Shown: piece after piece, positions 1 through 11,921 of the stretch
How the letters are laid out: the number at the start of each line of letters is the position of its first letter
Position numbering within the stretch: the first letter of the stretch is position 1
Source of the DNA: Tanypteryx hageni
Lineage: Eukaryota; Arthropoda; Insecta; Odonata; Petaluridae
NCBI GenBank assembly: GCA_028673005.1
Contig: CM054113.1
Span: 44,520,834 to 44,584,833, forward strand
DNA: 64,000 nt
Direction: 5' to 3'
The notes under the pieces: model-generated
Told to the model about the DNA's origin: nothing
Seen by the model: the letters and a program-made list of their open reading frames with translations, nothing else
The model's database searches: none
Translations under genes and position numbers: made by a program

Positions 1-1004
1 TATTTCAACACATGATTTTTAATAATGCCAAATTACCCCGAGCTTTTATTATCAGCGCCAACTTTGATCAGAGAATTTCAGATATTTAAACTTTATTGCA
101 ATTAGAACAAGAAGTCCAAACCAGGACTAATGCAGGCTGGTTTCCCAAAGTTGACGTTCCGAATTTATTACTTATATTGACAAGAAAAGTGTTAGTGATT
201 CCAAGGAATTCTCTGGAAATCAAATTAATAGAGCATTATCAGGTTAAAAATATTAATAGCAATGTCAAATTTTCTTTCTCACGTATTTTCCATATATTTC
301 ATTTGATAAATGTTACTGTTTATACACGGATATGTGTGAATCATCTGTTCATTGCTGAAGGGTAGTCAAGTGGAATAGAAAATAACAGATTTGTTCACTC
401 ATCTATGCTCAAGCCGAGTTAGGAAATAATCGTCTCCATGGCAACAAACCGATAAAATGCGATTTATAACGTAAAAACTCTGTTTTAGTAATAATTCAAT
501 AAATTACGATAAATTATCAAAATTCGGAGTTAATATTTGGAATCTAAATTCTTTTCCCCTTAGAACAGTACAAACCTCACTCCGATATCACAATTTTAAG
601 ATATTTTAAAGTATTAAAGAAAACATCCCTGTACGATGGATTTGATACTTCAATCTTTGCCAAAAGAAATATAGCCTGAAGGTGGGCCCTGGCAGCACAA
701 GCCTCATACCAACAAGTTTCATGAAAATCTGCCCATTGATGCAAAAGTTGTTAATAGGGGACACACACAGATAGGACCATTTCATTAGGCTGTTTCCTTT
801 AGAAACCAGCCCAATAGAAATGAGTTTTTCATAAAAAATACAATATCATCACATTTAATACAACATAAATACCACGAAATTCTTCATGCTTTTTTAGGTT
901 ATTGGTATTTCGTTCCAGTTCAAGTATTTTTTCAGGTAATTACCATGCATGATTTAAATTAGAAGTTTGGTATTCAACAACTCAACGTCGCCTCCATTAA
1001 AATA
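1..1004. other. Non-coding stretch, nothing recognised (also 26562-27565)
   Basis: AT-rich sequence with no exon, RNA gene or known repeat that I can recognise. In copy 2 the equivalent lies inside the intron between carrier exons 30606-30764 and 25770-26024. The short open frame near 96-365 has no recognisable content and is identical in both copies only because the block is duplicated. Confidence 0.5.
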
Positions 1005-1197
1005 TATAGTCAGACCCCTATTTACCACCTCTCCCCATATAGTGCCACTCCTGCTTACCGCCCATGAATCGTCGTGAACAAAACTTCCATCTTATGATTG
1101 AATAGAGCTAGCATATACCTCGATTTATCGCCACCGCCGCTTTAGCGTCAAAGGCAGTGATGGACAAACGGTGGCGCTAAATCGGGGTCTGACCGTA
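1005..1197. mobile_element. Short MITE with terminal inverted repeats, copy 1
   Basis: The ends form a 25-bp imperfect inverted repeat: TATAGTCAGACCCCTATTTA at the left and, read inward from the right, TACGGTCAGACCCCGATTTA, with about 20 of 25 positions matching. The element is 193 bp, has no coding capacity and is bounded by TA on both sides, as expected for a Tc1/mariner-type target site. The family assignment is an inference from size, TIRs and TA. Confidence 0.65.
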
Positions 1198-2256
1198 ATT
1201 AAATGTCTTAGGATATCGGCGTGGACCTAAAGAAACCCTATCTATAATAGAGAGATCTAATAAGCCTTTAGTGAAGCTCGCTGATGATATTTTCCGGCGT
1301 CGGTATATTTTCATGTCAAAATCACTTGCACTGGTTGATATGCAAATTGCAAGTCTATTAATCGCTATTAGGCCTCGGAGCGGAAAGTGCGATCGCGATG
1401 CGCACCAGTGAGGAAGCGAAATCTGCAGACGAGGAGAGACTTCCCTCTCGAAACGATCAAACCCCGTCACACTCCCTCAATCTCCGCCGGTACCACACGC
1501 GTAGTAAATGAGGCGAGAATCCGCCCCTGGCCGCATCCCCTCCACCCATCTTATTGCCCATAAAGAAGAGGTCAAAGGTAGTCCACCACCTCGACATCCG
1601 AACATAACCAACCTTCCATCTCCATCGCTCCCCGACCGCTGAACTACGTTATCTCGAGCAAACCTCCTCGCGCGGACCAATGGGGACGTTACGGCGGCCG
1701 GGGATGGACTTGGCTTGGACCTTGCTCGGACGACGAGAAGAGCCTTTGCTTCAGCGATGGAAAGTTACAGGGTGATGGAAGATTACGTTATGATAGACAA
1801 GACGGAGACGAAACGGGGAACATTAAAAGGCGCACACGAAATGGTCATGTCGAAACGAATGACTTCTCTCGGGAGATTTGATCCCGAGATTTATCATATT
1901 AATATTTTATCGTGCGTTTATCGGCAGCTCGGACACGGAACTATGCAACGGCAAAAAATGATGAAAAAGCGAGAGGACGGTTTCCATGCACCGACTCGGC
2001 ATAGAGGGACAGACACGCTACATATCAACCCTAAATGTTTGAAAACGATTGAAAAATGAATAATAATAATAATAATAATAAGCAAAAAAGATCGTTGAAA
2101 AAAACTTCCTTGAATCTTGTTTTTTTTTTATAAAAACAGTTGCATAAATACTACATCCGTTAGGTACTGCAATTACATTAATCGCACTGGACTCGGACAC
2201 TATCTTGTAAATATTATTAATCAAAGAAGGTTTTCACTTCGTAGAACGACATTACA
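1198..2256. other. GC/CpG-richer island and microsatellite, no gene recognised (also 27759-28801)
   Basis: About 1380-1760 is visibly richer in G+C and CpG than its AT-rich surroundings (for example GATCGCGATGCGCACC and ACGGCGGCCGGGGATGG). It could be a promoter or regulatory island or an old GC-rich insertion. The frames at 1477-1680 (minus) and 1715-2059 (plus) show no domain. An (AAT)n microsatellite at 2058-2081 is shorter in copy 2. Nothing decides a function. Confidence 0.3.
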
Positions 2257-2404
2257 CGAATGAAATGAAACCCATTACTTAAAATTACACTTCGATTTAT
2301 AATCGCGACCGGTTTCACGTAACGGTAAGTAGACTGATGATGCGAAAATGGGTCGCGGATATAAATTGAAGTGTAATTTTAAATAATGGGTTTCATTACA
2401 TTCG
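2257..2404. mobile_element. Hairpin (fold-back) MITE, copy 1
   Basis: Two arms of about 50 bp are near-perfect inverted complements: CGAATGAAATGAAACCCATT at the left and AATGGGTTTCATTACATTCG at the right, extending inward through AAAATTACACTTC to GCGACC/GGGTCGC. They are separated by about 40 bp. There is no coding capacity. A single transcript would fold into one long hairpin. The transposon family is not identified. Confidence 0.6.
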
Positions 2405-3497
2405 TACCAAGCAAATGTGGGAGGTACAGCACACGTTTTGTTTTAAAATCAGCAGGTCGGAAACCCATTGGTTTAAAAAATGAAGAATTCATTATATATC
2501 GACGCTACGCGCTAGTCACCACCAACTCTCATCCTATTTATTGCCGAAAAATAAATGAAAAATATTACTAATTATAAGAGCAATGAAAAATTACTCAGCC
2601 TACTACCTAAAAATAATGGCACTACAAACGTTGACGGAACAACAGTGTAAAAGGTGCTTTTTACCAAAACAATAAATATAACTGAAAACAACTGAGGAAC
2701 TACTAAACTCATGATTAAGATATAAAAAACTAGCCAAAAAAGTTTTTGGAAACCGGTGGATTTACCTTGACCACAATTTTATTCCGGATATGAGGCGAGC
2801 TACATAATTCATTTTTGGAATTAAATTGCACACGGAGAAAACAACGGATTACTAAACTAAAGCTCCAGCTACACGCTTAAATGATCACGAATTTAACAAT
2901 ATTTTTAGATTCGTATGTCACAAAGGCTCCATCGAATAACACGAAGTAGTCATTCGGTCGATTTCCCTTGAATTTTGAAGACCCATCTCACAATCACGTG
3001 ATACGAGGATTATCGAAGTCAGCCCACATCTGCCAAAGATCATAAAGGAAGCACTAGGAGGAGGGGGACATGGACATGAGTCGGCAAACCATAAACCGAA
3101 GCAATCGGTGGAAATTAGAATGTCACGTGGAAGGGATTGCGGATCGGCAAGTCACCCAACGCACAGTGGGACCAAATCCGAAAAAGGGGACCCATGTATA
3201 TGCATATATTACAATACTGAAAGTAAGCGAGTAAATGCCGGAAATTTCTGAATTATTAATTTGAATAATACCTGTCGTATATAGAGCGAGTTTTCCATTC
3301 AGTCTCTATATATCATGCTAACATCTTCTAGGACACAACGAACAAAACGTTCGAGCTTCCGAATCCTCTTTATAACCGAGTTATACCGTGTGTAATTTTC
3401 TATAGTTCATTTATTTAAACTATTTCAGGAAGGGCTTTTCCAGGACTTATATAATGGACAAAATATCGATAACAAAGACGATCACGTACAACCATTC
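2405..3497. other. Non-coding stretch, nothing recognised (also 28950-30042)
   Basis: AT-rich intron-like sequence. No exon, RNA gene or repeat recognised on either strand. Confidence 0.4.
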
Positions 3498-3568
3498 TGT
3501 CGGCAGGATTCGAACCCGCGAGCATTGGGAGCCAGACACGCTAACCACCCCTCTACCAAAACCGGCAA
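3498..3568 (-). repeat. tRNA-derived sequence (SINE head or tRNA pseudogene), copy 1
   Basis: Read on the minus strand it has an A-box-like segment (TGGTAGAGGGGTGGTTAGCG), an anticodon-loop-like CTCCCAA (would be CCC, glycine) and a clear B box GGTTCGAATCC. The acceptor arms do not pair well and the anticodon stem is poor, so this is not a functional tRNA. A related A-box segment (GGGGTGGTCAGCGTGTCTGG) recurs near 15726, which argues for a dispersed tRNA-derived SINE. Confidence 0.5.
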
Positions 3569-4060
3569 TAATATTTTTAACAGGACAAAAAGAGAACCCA
3601 GCTTATTATTTTTTGCGGTTAATTTTTTCATTATTACTACTTGCCATTTACTTGCTTTACTCATAGACTCGACTATGTACACGCAAACTCCCATTAATAT
3701 TTTACGAAACGGGGAAAAATTATTTTCGCGGCAGTAAGGAAATGCGAAGGAAAATGAGGCAGATCCCGGTCTTACCGAGAGTGAAGTACAGAGGGAACGG
3801 AAGAAATAGTAACCGTTTCATATCCTTTCCACCTGCCTCCTTCCCTTCACCACTTCCATCATACGGCGACGTCGCTCCATAAAAAATGGCTCCGTCTGAA
3901 TGATCGCCTCTTCACTTGACACCCTCTAACGCCACGCGGCCAAAACCCAACCCCGAATAATCGAAGCATAATGGAAGAAGGTTGGGTGGGGGTTTAATAC
4001 CACGGCAGGTGATAGCGGGGTGGGATTGACCCCGACCAGTTTTTCTACGTCTAGACTTAC

Positions 4061-4219
4061 TTGTTGGAACACTTTGAGTCGATCCAAAGGTGCGGTGCAG
4101 GTACGGGATACGCCTCCGGCGATGCCACCTGCTACCAGAGTTCGCCACCACATACCAGAATGCATTTCAGCCGATGTGAAATCATCTGGTACGTTCATAT
4201 CCTCCCCGATGTCGAGATG
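4061..4219 (-). CDS. SCaMC-type mitochondrial carrier, first carrier-repeat exon (block 1 copy)
   Basis: A 159-bp exon (53 codons, phase 0) with a strong acceptor (TTCCTCTTCAG before it) and donor (GTAAGT after it). It encodes the linker after the EF-hand domain ([12 protein letters not shown]), the first transmembrane helix ([17 protein letters not shown]) and the first carrier signature PLDRLK. This matches ATP-Mg/phosphate carriers (SLC25A23/24/25), which exchange adenine nucleotides for phosphate across the inner mitochondrial membrane under calcium control. Its downstream exons would lie left of position 1, by analogy with copy 2. No EF-hand exon was found on its upstream side. Sure of the family, not of the paralogue. 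Confidence 0.9.
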
Positions 4220-5277
4220 CTGAAGAGGAAGAGTGGAGCGGGTGAAACGACACTTCATAGTACTTCGACCGTTATTACACCCTCCGTACCATCTTAAACA
4301 TTTAACTACTGCAGTGAAATTACGAACACGTATCTGCGGTGCGGTCTTCCAGACCGCCACTGTTTATTAATTTATTATGATTATTTCAATATCTACATCT
4401 ACAATTTGGTTCTCCACGTTAAATAATGCCATGGGTTAAGTAATAAAAAAATTATATTCACTTTGTTTGTAAAATATAAACTAGGCGGTAATTTGACACT
4501 ATAATTTAGGCGGTCTCTCGCAGACAGCATCTATATAGTTAAAGGTTAAAACGTTTTCGTCAAAAAATTACGAAAATCGATGGAACGTTTTTAGACCATT
4601 CATGGATGAATAAAGCGGAATATATTCTTGAATGTGCCTAATTTATATGCCGCGAGAAATAACGCTAGTCCAAAAAATTTCTATATTCATCACATTCTAA
4701 TACGTTAAAAATCAAATTCTACCATGGCTTTCCACAAATTAAATTCATAGATATATTTAACGAAATATTAATATCATCGAGCGCACGGTATCTGGTCAAA
4801 ATATACATTTTTAAGCCATTCATTTAGGATAAAAACACCCGGGACCGGCTATTTACAAGAACAAATTGGTCAAAGACTCTCAACTGCCTCATCTTCTCCG
4901 GGGGGAAACCAAAACGAAGTCATTTATTTTTTAAGGCTGGACACTGAATCGTCTTCCCCTGGCGTGACGTCACTTTCATTACTAAGGCAAGAGAATTGGC
5001 GGCTGAATGAAGAGCACTCAGTTCGTTTTCTATTTACGAGAGTTAGCGGTAAACAGCACACGGCCTATCTACATCTACAAGTTACACTGCAATTCACCTA
5101 GCGGACAAGATGGAGTTGGAAGAGTCTGGCAACTAGATGGGAACTCTGCGCCACAAAAAATCTGGCGACGATACAGCTTCAATCACTCACTTGCATGGGC
5201 TATTATTACCTACGAGGATTAGGGGGAAGTATAACTCAAAACAACTAAGTTCTGGAGCCTAGTAAAAAGTTTGGGGA
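4220..5277. other. Non-coding stretch, nothing recognised (also 30765-31801)
   Basis: Lies 5' of the carrier exon on the minus strand, so the missing EF-hand exons should be in this direction. I could not find an EF-hand (DxDxDG) coding stretch. In copy 2 a 21-bp shorter, rearranged segment replaces the sequence around 5027-5050. Confidence 0.4.
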
Positions 5278-5915
5278 TATTATTTACACTATTATACGTA
5301 AGATACTCTCTTCTTTAACCTTACACATGCCAGCCGACATAATTTTTATATAGAGATCACAATAAAATTGGAAAATATCGCGCCAAGATAGGTTTTATGG
5401 CAACATGGCATCCTGAATTTTTCCAGCCCTGATCATTGAGCTGACATCGTTCTGTTTGCTAACGATCAAACGGGATAGCTACGCAAACTTATATAACTTA
5501 GAATAATAAATAACTGATTTTATCACATTTTCCGGTAGGAATAGGTGGTTTCAAAATAACGATAAGTGAGCTAAGTTACCCTATTAAGGCGATATGTAAG
5601 TACAAAAACAGGGAGAGAAAGCCAACCAGCACAATACTGTCAAAATATATTACTATTAATATTATTTACGTTATGGTACGAAAGATACTATCTTCTTTAA
5701 CCTTATTACACTTGCAACCGGCATTATATTTATACAGAGTTCACAATACATTGCAAAAAATAGCGCCAAGATGGATCTTATGGCGACATGTCATCTTGAA
5801 TTTTTCCAGCCCTGATCATTAACCTGACTTCGCTTTGTTTGCTAACGATCAAACGGGATAGCTACGCTAAATTAACTAACTTAGAATAATAAAGAACTGA
5901 TTTTATCACGCTTTC
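5278..5915. repeat. Diverged direct repeat of about 265 bp, copy 1
   Basis: 5278-5540 and 5653-5915 are direct repeats offset by about 375 bp. Both run from TATTATTTAC through a shared CTTCTTTAACCTTA, GCGCCAAGAT, TTTTTCCAGCCCTGATCATT, GCTAACGATCAAACGGGATA and ACTGATTTTATCAC, with clear divergence between the blocks. It is an old local duplication or two members of a dispersed repeat. No coding content. Confidence 0.7.
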
Positions 5916-6689
5916 CGAGCAGTTGGTCCCAATTATAGAACCCAATGATTGAACATTGCACTTAGAACACCCATTTATTTATATCATATTTCCATTTATT
6001 TATACGTGATTATCAACAGAAAGAAACTTACTTGTCCATCTGGAGGTTTTCGTCTGCAGTACGTAGCCAGAGTAGTTAACTGGCGCGCAAAATTCAATAA
6101 AATTCGCATCCTGAAAACACGAAACACACGTAGACATTCAACTCGGCGTTGCTAAGGAATTTTAATGTACACGGTCGTCAAGGCGTGCAACAATGCACTT
6201 CCACCAATATAGCCGACGAAGTACATATGTATACCTATATCACCCCCTTTATATTGCTAAAAATCTTGTCGCGAAAAGATTCTTTGTGGAACAGAGAATC
6301 AATCCTTAAATGATATTTTGAGTCAAGGGAAAATAACGTTTTACTTTCGGTCGCCAACCATCCAAGTTCAAAGATTCTCAGAGCTTCCTTTCGGTCCTCT
6401 TTTTCACAAACGGGTTTCCTCATACGCACTTCACCTTTGGTCGGTTGTTTTTTAAAAACAATTTCTGCGCGATTTCAGAGAATTTTATGAATATTATCTA
6501 TTGGGAAACTTTGGATGGGAGCCGAAATTGTTATGAAATCTAATCATTGCATTTGCACGCGTATCAGTCATTAAACCAATGAAACATTTGACAGGTTGAT
6601 TTTTCTGTTGACAATATATTTTAAAAATCTGGAGCAACAAATTACACCAATAATCCTATAAATACGAGGGTATAAGGATTAAAAGAAAA

Positions 6690-7400
6690 ATAGTGGGCGG
6701 GAGATAATTTTCTAAGGACAAGTCTGAAAGTGCGTCTTTTGGAGTTAGACGACGTTGCGTTTCAACGATTCCATTCTGCAATATCTTGCAGATTCTTCAC
6801 ATAAGTGGGTAATTTACACCATTTAGGGGCTTTTGATTTAATAAGAGAGAGAGAGAGAAGCAATGTTGGATGTGGCTAATTTGCGAAATTTTTCGTCAAG
6901 CAGTTTATCAATTAACTGGTTGGTATATCCATTTTTGTTGGATATATATTTAATGATCTCCAATTCTTTGTTAAAATCAGAGCTGGATATGGGAATGCTT
7001 ACTGAACGGTGTAGCATGGCATGATAAACTGCAAGTTTGTGAGATAATGGGTGGGAGAAATCAGCAGGAATTACTTGATATGTATATGTAGGTTTTCTGT
7101 ATATTTCAAAATGATGCTTATTATTATGAATTGTGATGCTTAGGTCAAAAACGTTTAATTTTTTGTGAATTGAGTTTAAAAATATAAGATAGGAATTTAA
7201 ATGTCGATGGCTCACGGTCCAACAGCATAGAACATCATCGACGTATCTGAACCAATAAAAGATATGTTTTATAGAATGGTTATTGGAATTAAATTATATT
7301 GATTCTAAATCATCCATAAAAATGTCTGACAGTAGGGGGGAGATAGAGGAGAGCCCATTGCTAAACCTTCTTTTTGCTGATAAAATTTTCGATGATGACT
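6690..7400 (-). mobile_element. Penelope-like retroelement fragment (reverse transcriptase C-terminal part), copy 1
   Basis: On the minus strand, starting near 7400, it shows the RT signatures QQKEGLAMGSPLSP, then (after a frame slip in a C run) LLSDIFMDDL, then the catalytic box RYVDD at about 7230-7245. This is followed by thumb-like sequence (FLNSIHKKLN, FEIYRKPTYT, HPLSHKLAVYHAMLHR, KYISNKNGY) typical of Penelope-like RTs. Stops and the frame slip make it a dead 5'- and 3'-truncated remnant. Its protein differs clearly from the PLE at 17555-21800, so it is a second lineage. Confidence 0.85.
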
Positions 7401-10400
7401 GGTAGAGCGCTGCACAGTAGCATTCAAGTCAACCGTAGCTGACATTCCGCATTTCCACATAATGAAAAACCAAAGCCAAGATGGCGCTTCTCATAGCGAC
7501 ATCAGTTGATCATTTAAAATTTGAAATTCATTTTTTTAATTACGAGAAATACGGTACCTGAATTATACAAAATAATTTCTATTGCAATATAATAAAACGC
7601 TAATTTTTCTTATTTGAAAATTAATTATAAAAAAATGAATATTTTCTAAAAACAGAAGTGACACCTATTTTACGTGGAAGAAACTGTCGATATTTCGTAT
7701 TTACAAACTCTAATAAAGATAATCGTTATTGCGCTCTATATTCCAATTAAAACTTTATTCTTGATTAATTGTATAATTTGTATGTATATTTTAAGGTATT
7801 CTTTAGATATTTAGCGCTAGATGTAGCACGAATATGAAACTTCTTTCGTAAATGAGCAGATCGTACTTCAAAAGAGTGTTAATCTTGCATGGATTATTTA
7901 ACAACTTCATAAAATGGAACCATTATTAACGTTAGTAAGAGGGACTACTCCTGAATCTTCGATAACTGCCAGCATTTACTTGAATCAAGAATCATCGTCT
8001 ATGTGATGGATCGCAAATTTATTTTTAGGAATGAACCATATTAATATGAGCTATTGCTATGATGTGCCGAAATAGCAATCTAAATCGTTTTCTTATCACA
8101 ATCGTAATGAAATATTACATAACATCAATTATTTATTTTTAAGGCCTGCTTTAGCTTCATAAAATCTTTGGGCATTTTCAAAACTGGAGGAACTTTGAGG
8201 TATAATGAACCGATTCGCTACATTGCGAGATTATTAAACTTCCGAACGAGGCTAATATTTACGTGAAGTCCATTTCATCCAAAATGCGACGATCTGAATT
8301 AGAATTCCGTTTAACTCAGCTGAATATTCTCCAAATTTCATTATTAATCGATAATGCTATACGTTTTAATTTAAAGCAAGGTTTAAAAATCTCACGTTCA
8401 CCTGCCAAACGACAAATACTGTGGAATTTCCGTGTCGAAAGTCTATAGGAATGGGATATTTTCTATACGTACCGAAAACTGTGGGCTTAGTTGTCTATCG
8501 GAATACAACTATTGCCCAGTTTCATCATCCTGGCCAGTAATAAGGAGTTAAGTTTATGCATTCTTTTTCAGCTATGTGATTATTTTCCAACGAGCGACAA
8601 ATAGAATAAACAAGAACATCGGGTGGGAAAAAAGGAATTTCGGAGGAAAAGGTAACAGCTGGGAGGGAAGGATTCGGCCACGGTGGGTCTGTTAAGGGCA
8701 GGTTACACGTGCCGCTAAGTCATACGTTATTGGGAAGCCCTCCTGGTCCAATTGGAATACGAAAAAATGAGTGCAGCATTGACGTCCAGCCGCGTTGTTC
8801 GGTGGGCATCGGACGCAAGCGAAAGCAGTTCAATGCGATAGGTGTCCTTACGTTTGCATATTCAACTCGAGCCACAACTCGGAGAGATTCAGATACTCCC
8901 CCATTTTAAAAATTATGACTTAAAACTTTTTAATTGATAATCGCCATTTGTCGCAAATTCTCGTGGGATATGCATATTCGTAATCCTTTAAATGCACTCG
9001 TAAAGAACTAGCTTTCATCGGAAGTGATGCTAAATAGTGGCGAAAATACGGAAGAAGCGTATGAACGTTCTTTGATTTTGCAAAGCGTCAGTTCTTTATT
9101 AAAGGATTGGGAGGGTACCTATGTGAATTTGTGTGATGCCTCTAGGATCGTATGCAATATAATGATTAGCGCCCGGGGATAAAATGTCTATTACGATAAT
9201 GCAATGGAAACCCCTAAAACCCTGTAGGGCGATTAATAATCCAAGAAAGTGGGCGGGAGAAACTCCGACATATTGCAAGGTCGCAACTTCATGATAGCTA
9301 AAGGTGACACTATGGGAATAATGTTAACGCCCACGCATATCGAAAGACACAACCACGATAATAAAATGCGTGTCATCACATCGAGTGCTGCTGAGGGCAG
9401 AGGAGATACACGATCGGGCTCGTGTAATTTTTTGTTTGTTCAGGGAGGCCATTGTTAAAACCATAAACGAAATCCATTTTAATACTTATTAAAATATTTG
9501 ATACTAGGGAGTTGCGAATTTTCCATTCCATGCTCACATAATGCTGACGAATCACACCTAATAATCGACATTCATTTGACCTAATGAAAATCTGTCGTTC
9601 ATTTCTACCTCCACCCAATATCTTACATATAGCGTCACTATTTTCAATTAATTAGAAGCGCACCCCTAAGTTATATTTTTCGAAGAATTATTGGGGATCA
9701 TAATATGAAACTGAAATTAATTACCTTGCATGCCGAAATGCAGACGTCTCCAAGATGAGGAGGTAAGCACTCAGTCAGGCAGCGTTTAGGGCATTGAGGG
9801 GTGTTTTAGAAGGAAAGGAAAATAGAGGGAGAGGTAATGGTCAAATAATGCGTGCGTACGTGCGAGTACGACAGCCGCAAACCTTCTAGGAAATTTCTGG
9901 TAAGAGAAGAATGTATTTTCTTGAAGTTTGAAGGTAAATATGTCCTATTGAGAGAACTTGGATATTAAACAAGTAGTTCTGGAAAGCCCTAATACGCCTT
10001 CTTTCCTTTCAATACAATTTTAATATATCACAAGTAGGGGTTATATATGTTTTTCCGTGGTACAGCAGTGCTTTTCGTCACCTCGCCCTACAAACGAAAT
10101 TTCTTTGAAATCCGTTCTGCCAATACCTTCCAAATTCATAGTTACAGAAACATTCTAACCTTGATATCATGGTAGCCCTGTTTAATCGACCCGGTTGAAA
10201 TACGACATTTTGTTTATTTATTATGTTATGTTATGTTTATATTAAAAGTATTAAATTTGGTTCAAATTGATGAGAATAGTTAAACACAAATACTTGTAAA
10301 AATAATATTTTATCCGTTGTATTGTGGCAGCCTTGCTTTCCATATCTACAGTAAACATCTTGAAATTGCTATTTTATATTGCACGCCTGCTTCATACAAA

Positions 10401-10504
10401 CCTTTGTCAAAATCGGTTTACCTAATTCCTTCCAAATTCATAATTGCCGAAAAGATTAAGTTGGTGGAATACGTCCCTCCGATATCCAGGAAAAGTTGCG
10501 AAAA
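7401..10504. other. Non-coding stretch, nothing recognised (also 33915-37017)
   Basis: AT-rich DNA without recognisable exon or RNA gene. The frames near 8263, 8709 and 9249 have no domain. Two short passages containing TTCCAAATTCATA (about 10127 and 10428) look like diverged copies of a small repeat. Confidence 0.4.
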
Positions 10505-11250
10505 GTAGGTAGGTGTTTCGGATACAAAGCAGCCTTCGTCATTGGCGATTCATCTACCATCTATCATTACTTACTTCTCCATACCATTGAGTTGACTTGT
10601 CACATTCTCACGTTTTGCATCAATGTTACCACACGAAAATGAAAATTTTAACAATTAAAAATTATTTTAAGACAATATCATTTACCAAACAATGAAAATG
10701 ATCTTATTCACAAAACTCTCTCGCAGAATACCTAATTGTTTAATCGAAGATCATTTTACACTTTTCTTTGAATAAATTGTTAAAAACACTGCCGTATGCG
10801 AGCAGAAGTATCTTAGGCAGTCATCGCAGATATTATTTTCAGTTTGTAATATTATTTATATGAAACGTGATGGTTTCTGAAGCAGGAAGGCCGAATGCCG
10901 TAGAGATGTAGGGCTGCACGCTAAAATTCAAAGAATATGAATGACAGGTACAAAGAGACGTCGATTCCCATATTGTACGGAAAAGTAAATCATAATTTCA
11001 CCGAGAATCAGGATGTTACTCGAGGTTAATGCCATAATTGGTCCGAGTTGCTGTCAAGATTATGTTTCCCGCGTCATGATGCCGTTACGCTAATTGTTCC
11101 TCCATCTCTCATCTATAATACCAGGGGATCCGCGGGATGTTTGGCCTCGCTCAAGCCGCCTTGGGCTGGTGGGGGGAATCACGTAGGTAGGTGTTTCGGA
11201 TACAAAGCAGCATTCATCATTGGCGATTCATCTGCCATCTATCACGTTCA
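10505..11250. repeat. Pair of about 65-bp direct repeats, copy 1
   Basis: GTAGGTAGGTGTTTCGGATA and the following bases through GGCGATTCATCT(A/G)CCATCTATCA occur at 10505-10570 and again at 11183-11248, 678 bp apart, with only a few differences. No coding content. Could be remnants of one dispersed element. Confidence 0.6.
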
Positions 11251-11921
11251 ATATTATTATCGTCTTCGTAGTTCTCCTACAGTGTGGATGTAAAATTTGA
11301 TTGGAATTGAAAGCGCTGCCCTGGGAAATAAAATATGAATGAAAGAAATGTAATTTCAAGAATCGCACGAAATACCGGACTAATGGCAAATGAACCTGAG
11401 CCTTGTCTCCTCGTTGAGACAAAAGTTATAGCAGGACAGACAAACGGATAATCAAGCAAACAGACCAAGTGCACAGGGATTCAACATATGAGACCGCGCC
11501 AACGCAAATTGCGTGCCTCTGGGGTACATTTTAGGGAAATTTTTATTAGGCGTTTTCTTCGTTGTTTGATGTTTTCTGTGTGTCCGCTAAATTTCGTTTT
11601 GATTGGATAAGACTTAAAAATTAGCTCAGGAACTATAAGTGTGGTGTTCTAGAAAAACTATTGGCAGTCGTCTCTTAAGTTATATGAACATGCACACGAA
11701 ATTTTGCGAAAATAAAAAAATCGAGATAGCAGTTATCGTAGAACAGACAATGACGATTCATATGCTACAAGAATTTTATTTTAATTTTACAGGGTACTAA
11801 CTAGAAACTGATGACAATATCAGAGATTCTGATTTTATTGTAAACGTTTACCTACTATGGGCTACATAAACGTTTTATTTTTCATGAATTAAACGCGTTC
11901 AAAAAGATTTGATTTACAAAA

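Noticed and set aside
2300..2360. Possible hammerhead ribozyme (CTGATGA, GAAA, GGTCGC) in the hairpin MITE
   Set aside because: Only TGC separates CTGATGA from GAAA, so stem II cannot form, and the required order is not met on the other strand.
6235..6429. Minus-strand frame, longer in block 2 (32676-32954)
   Set aside because: Length differs between copies through small indels and no domain is visible; not supported as a gene.
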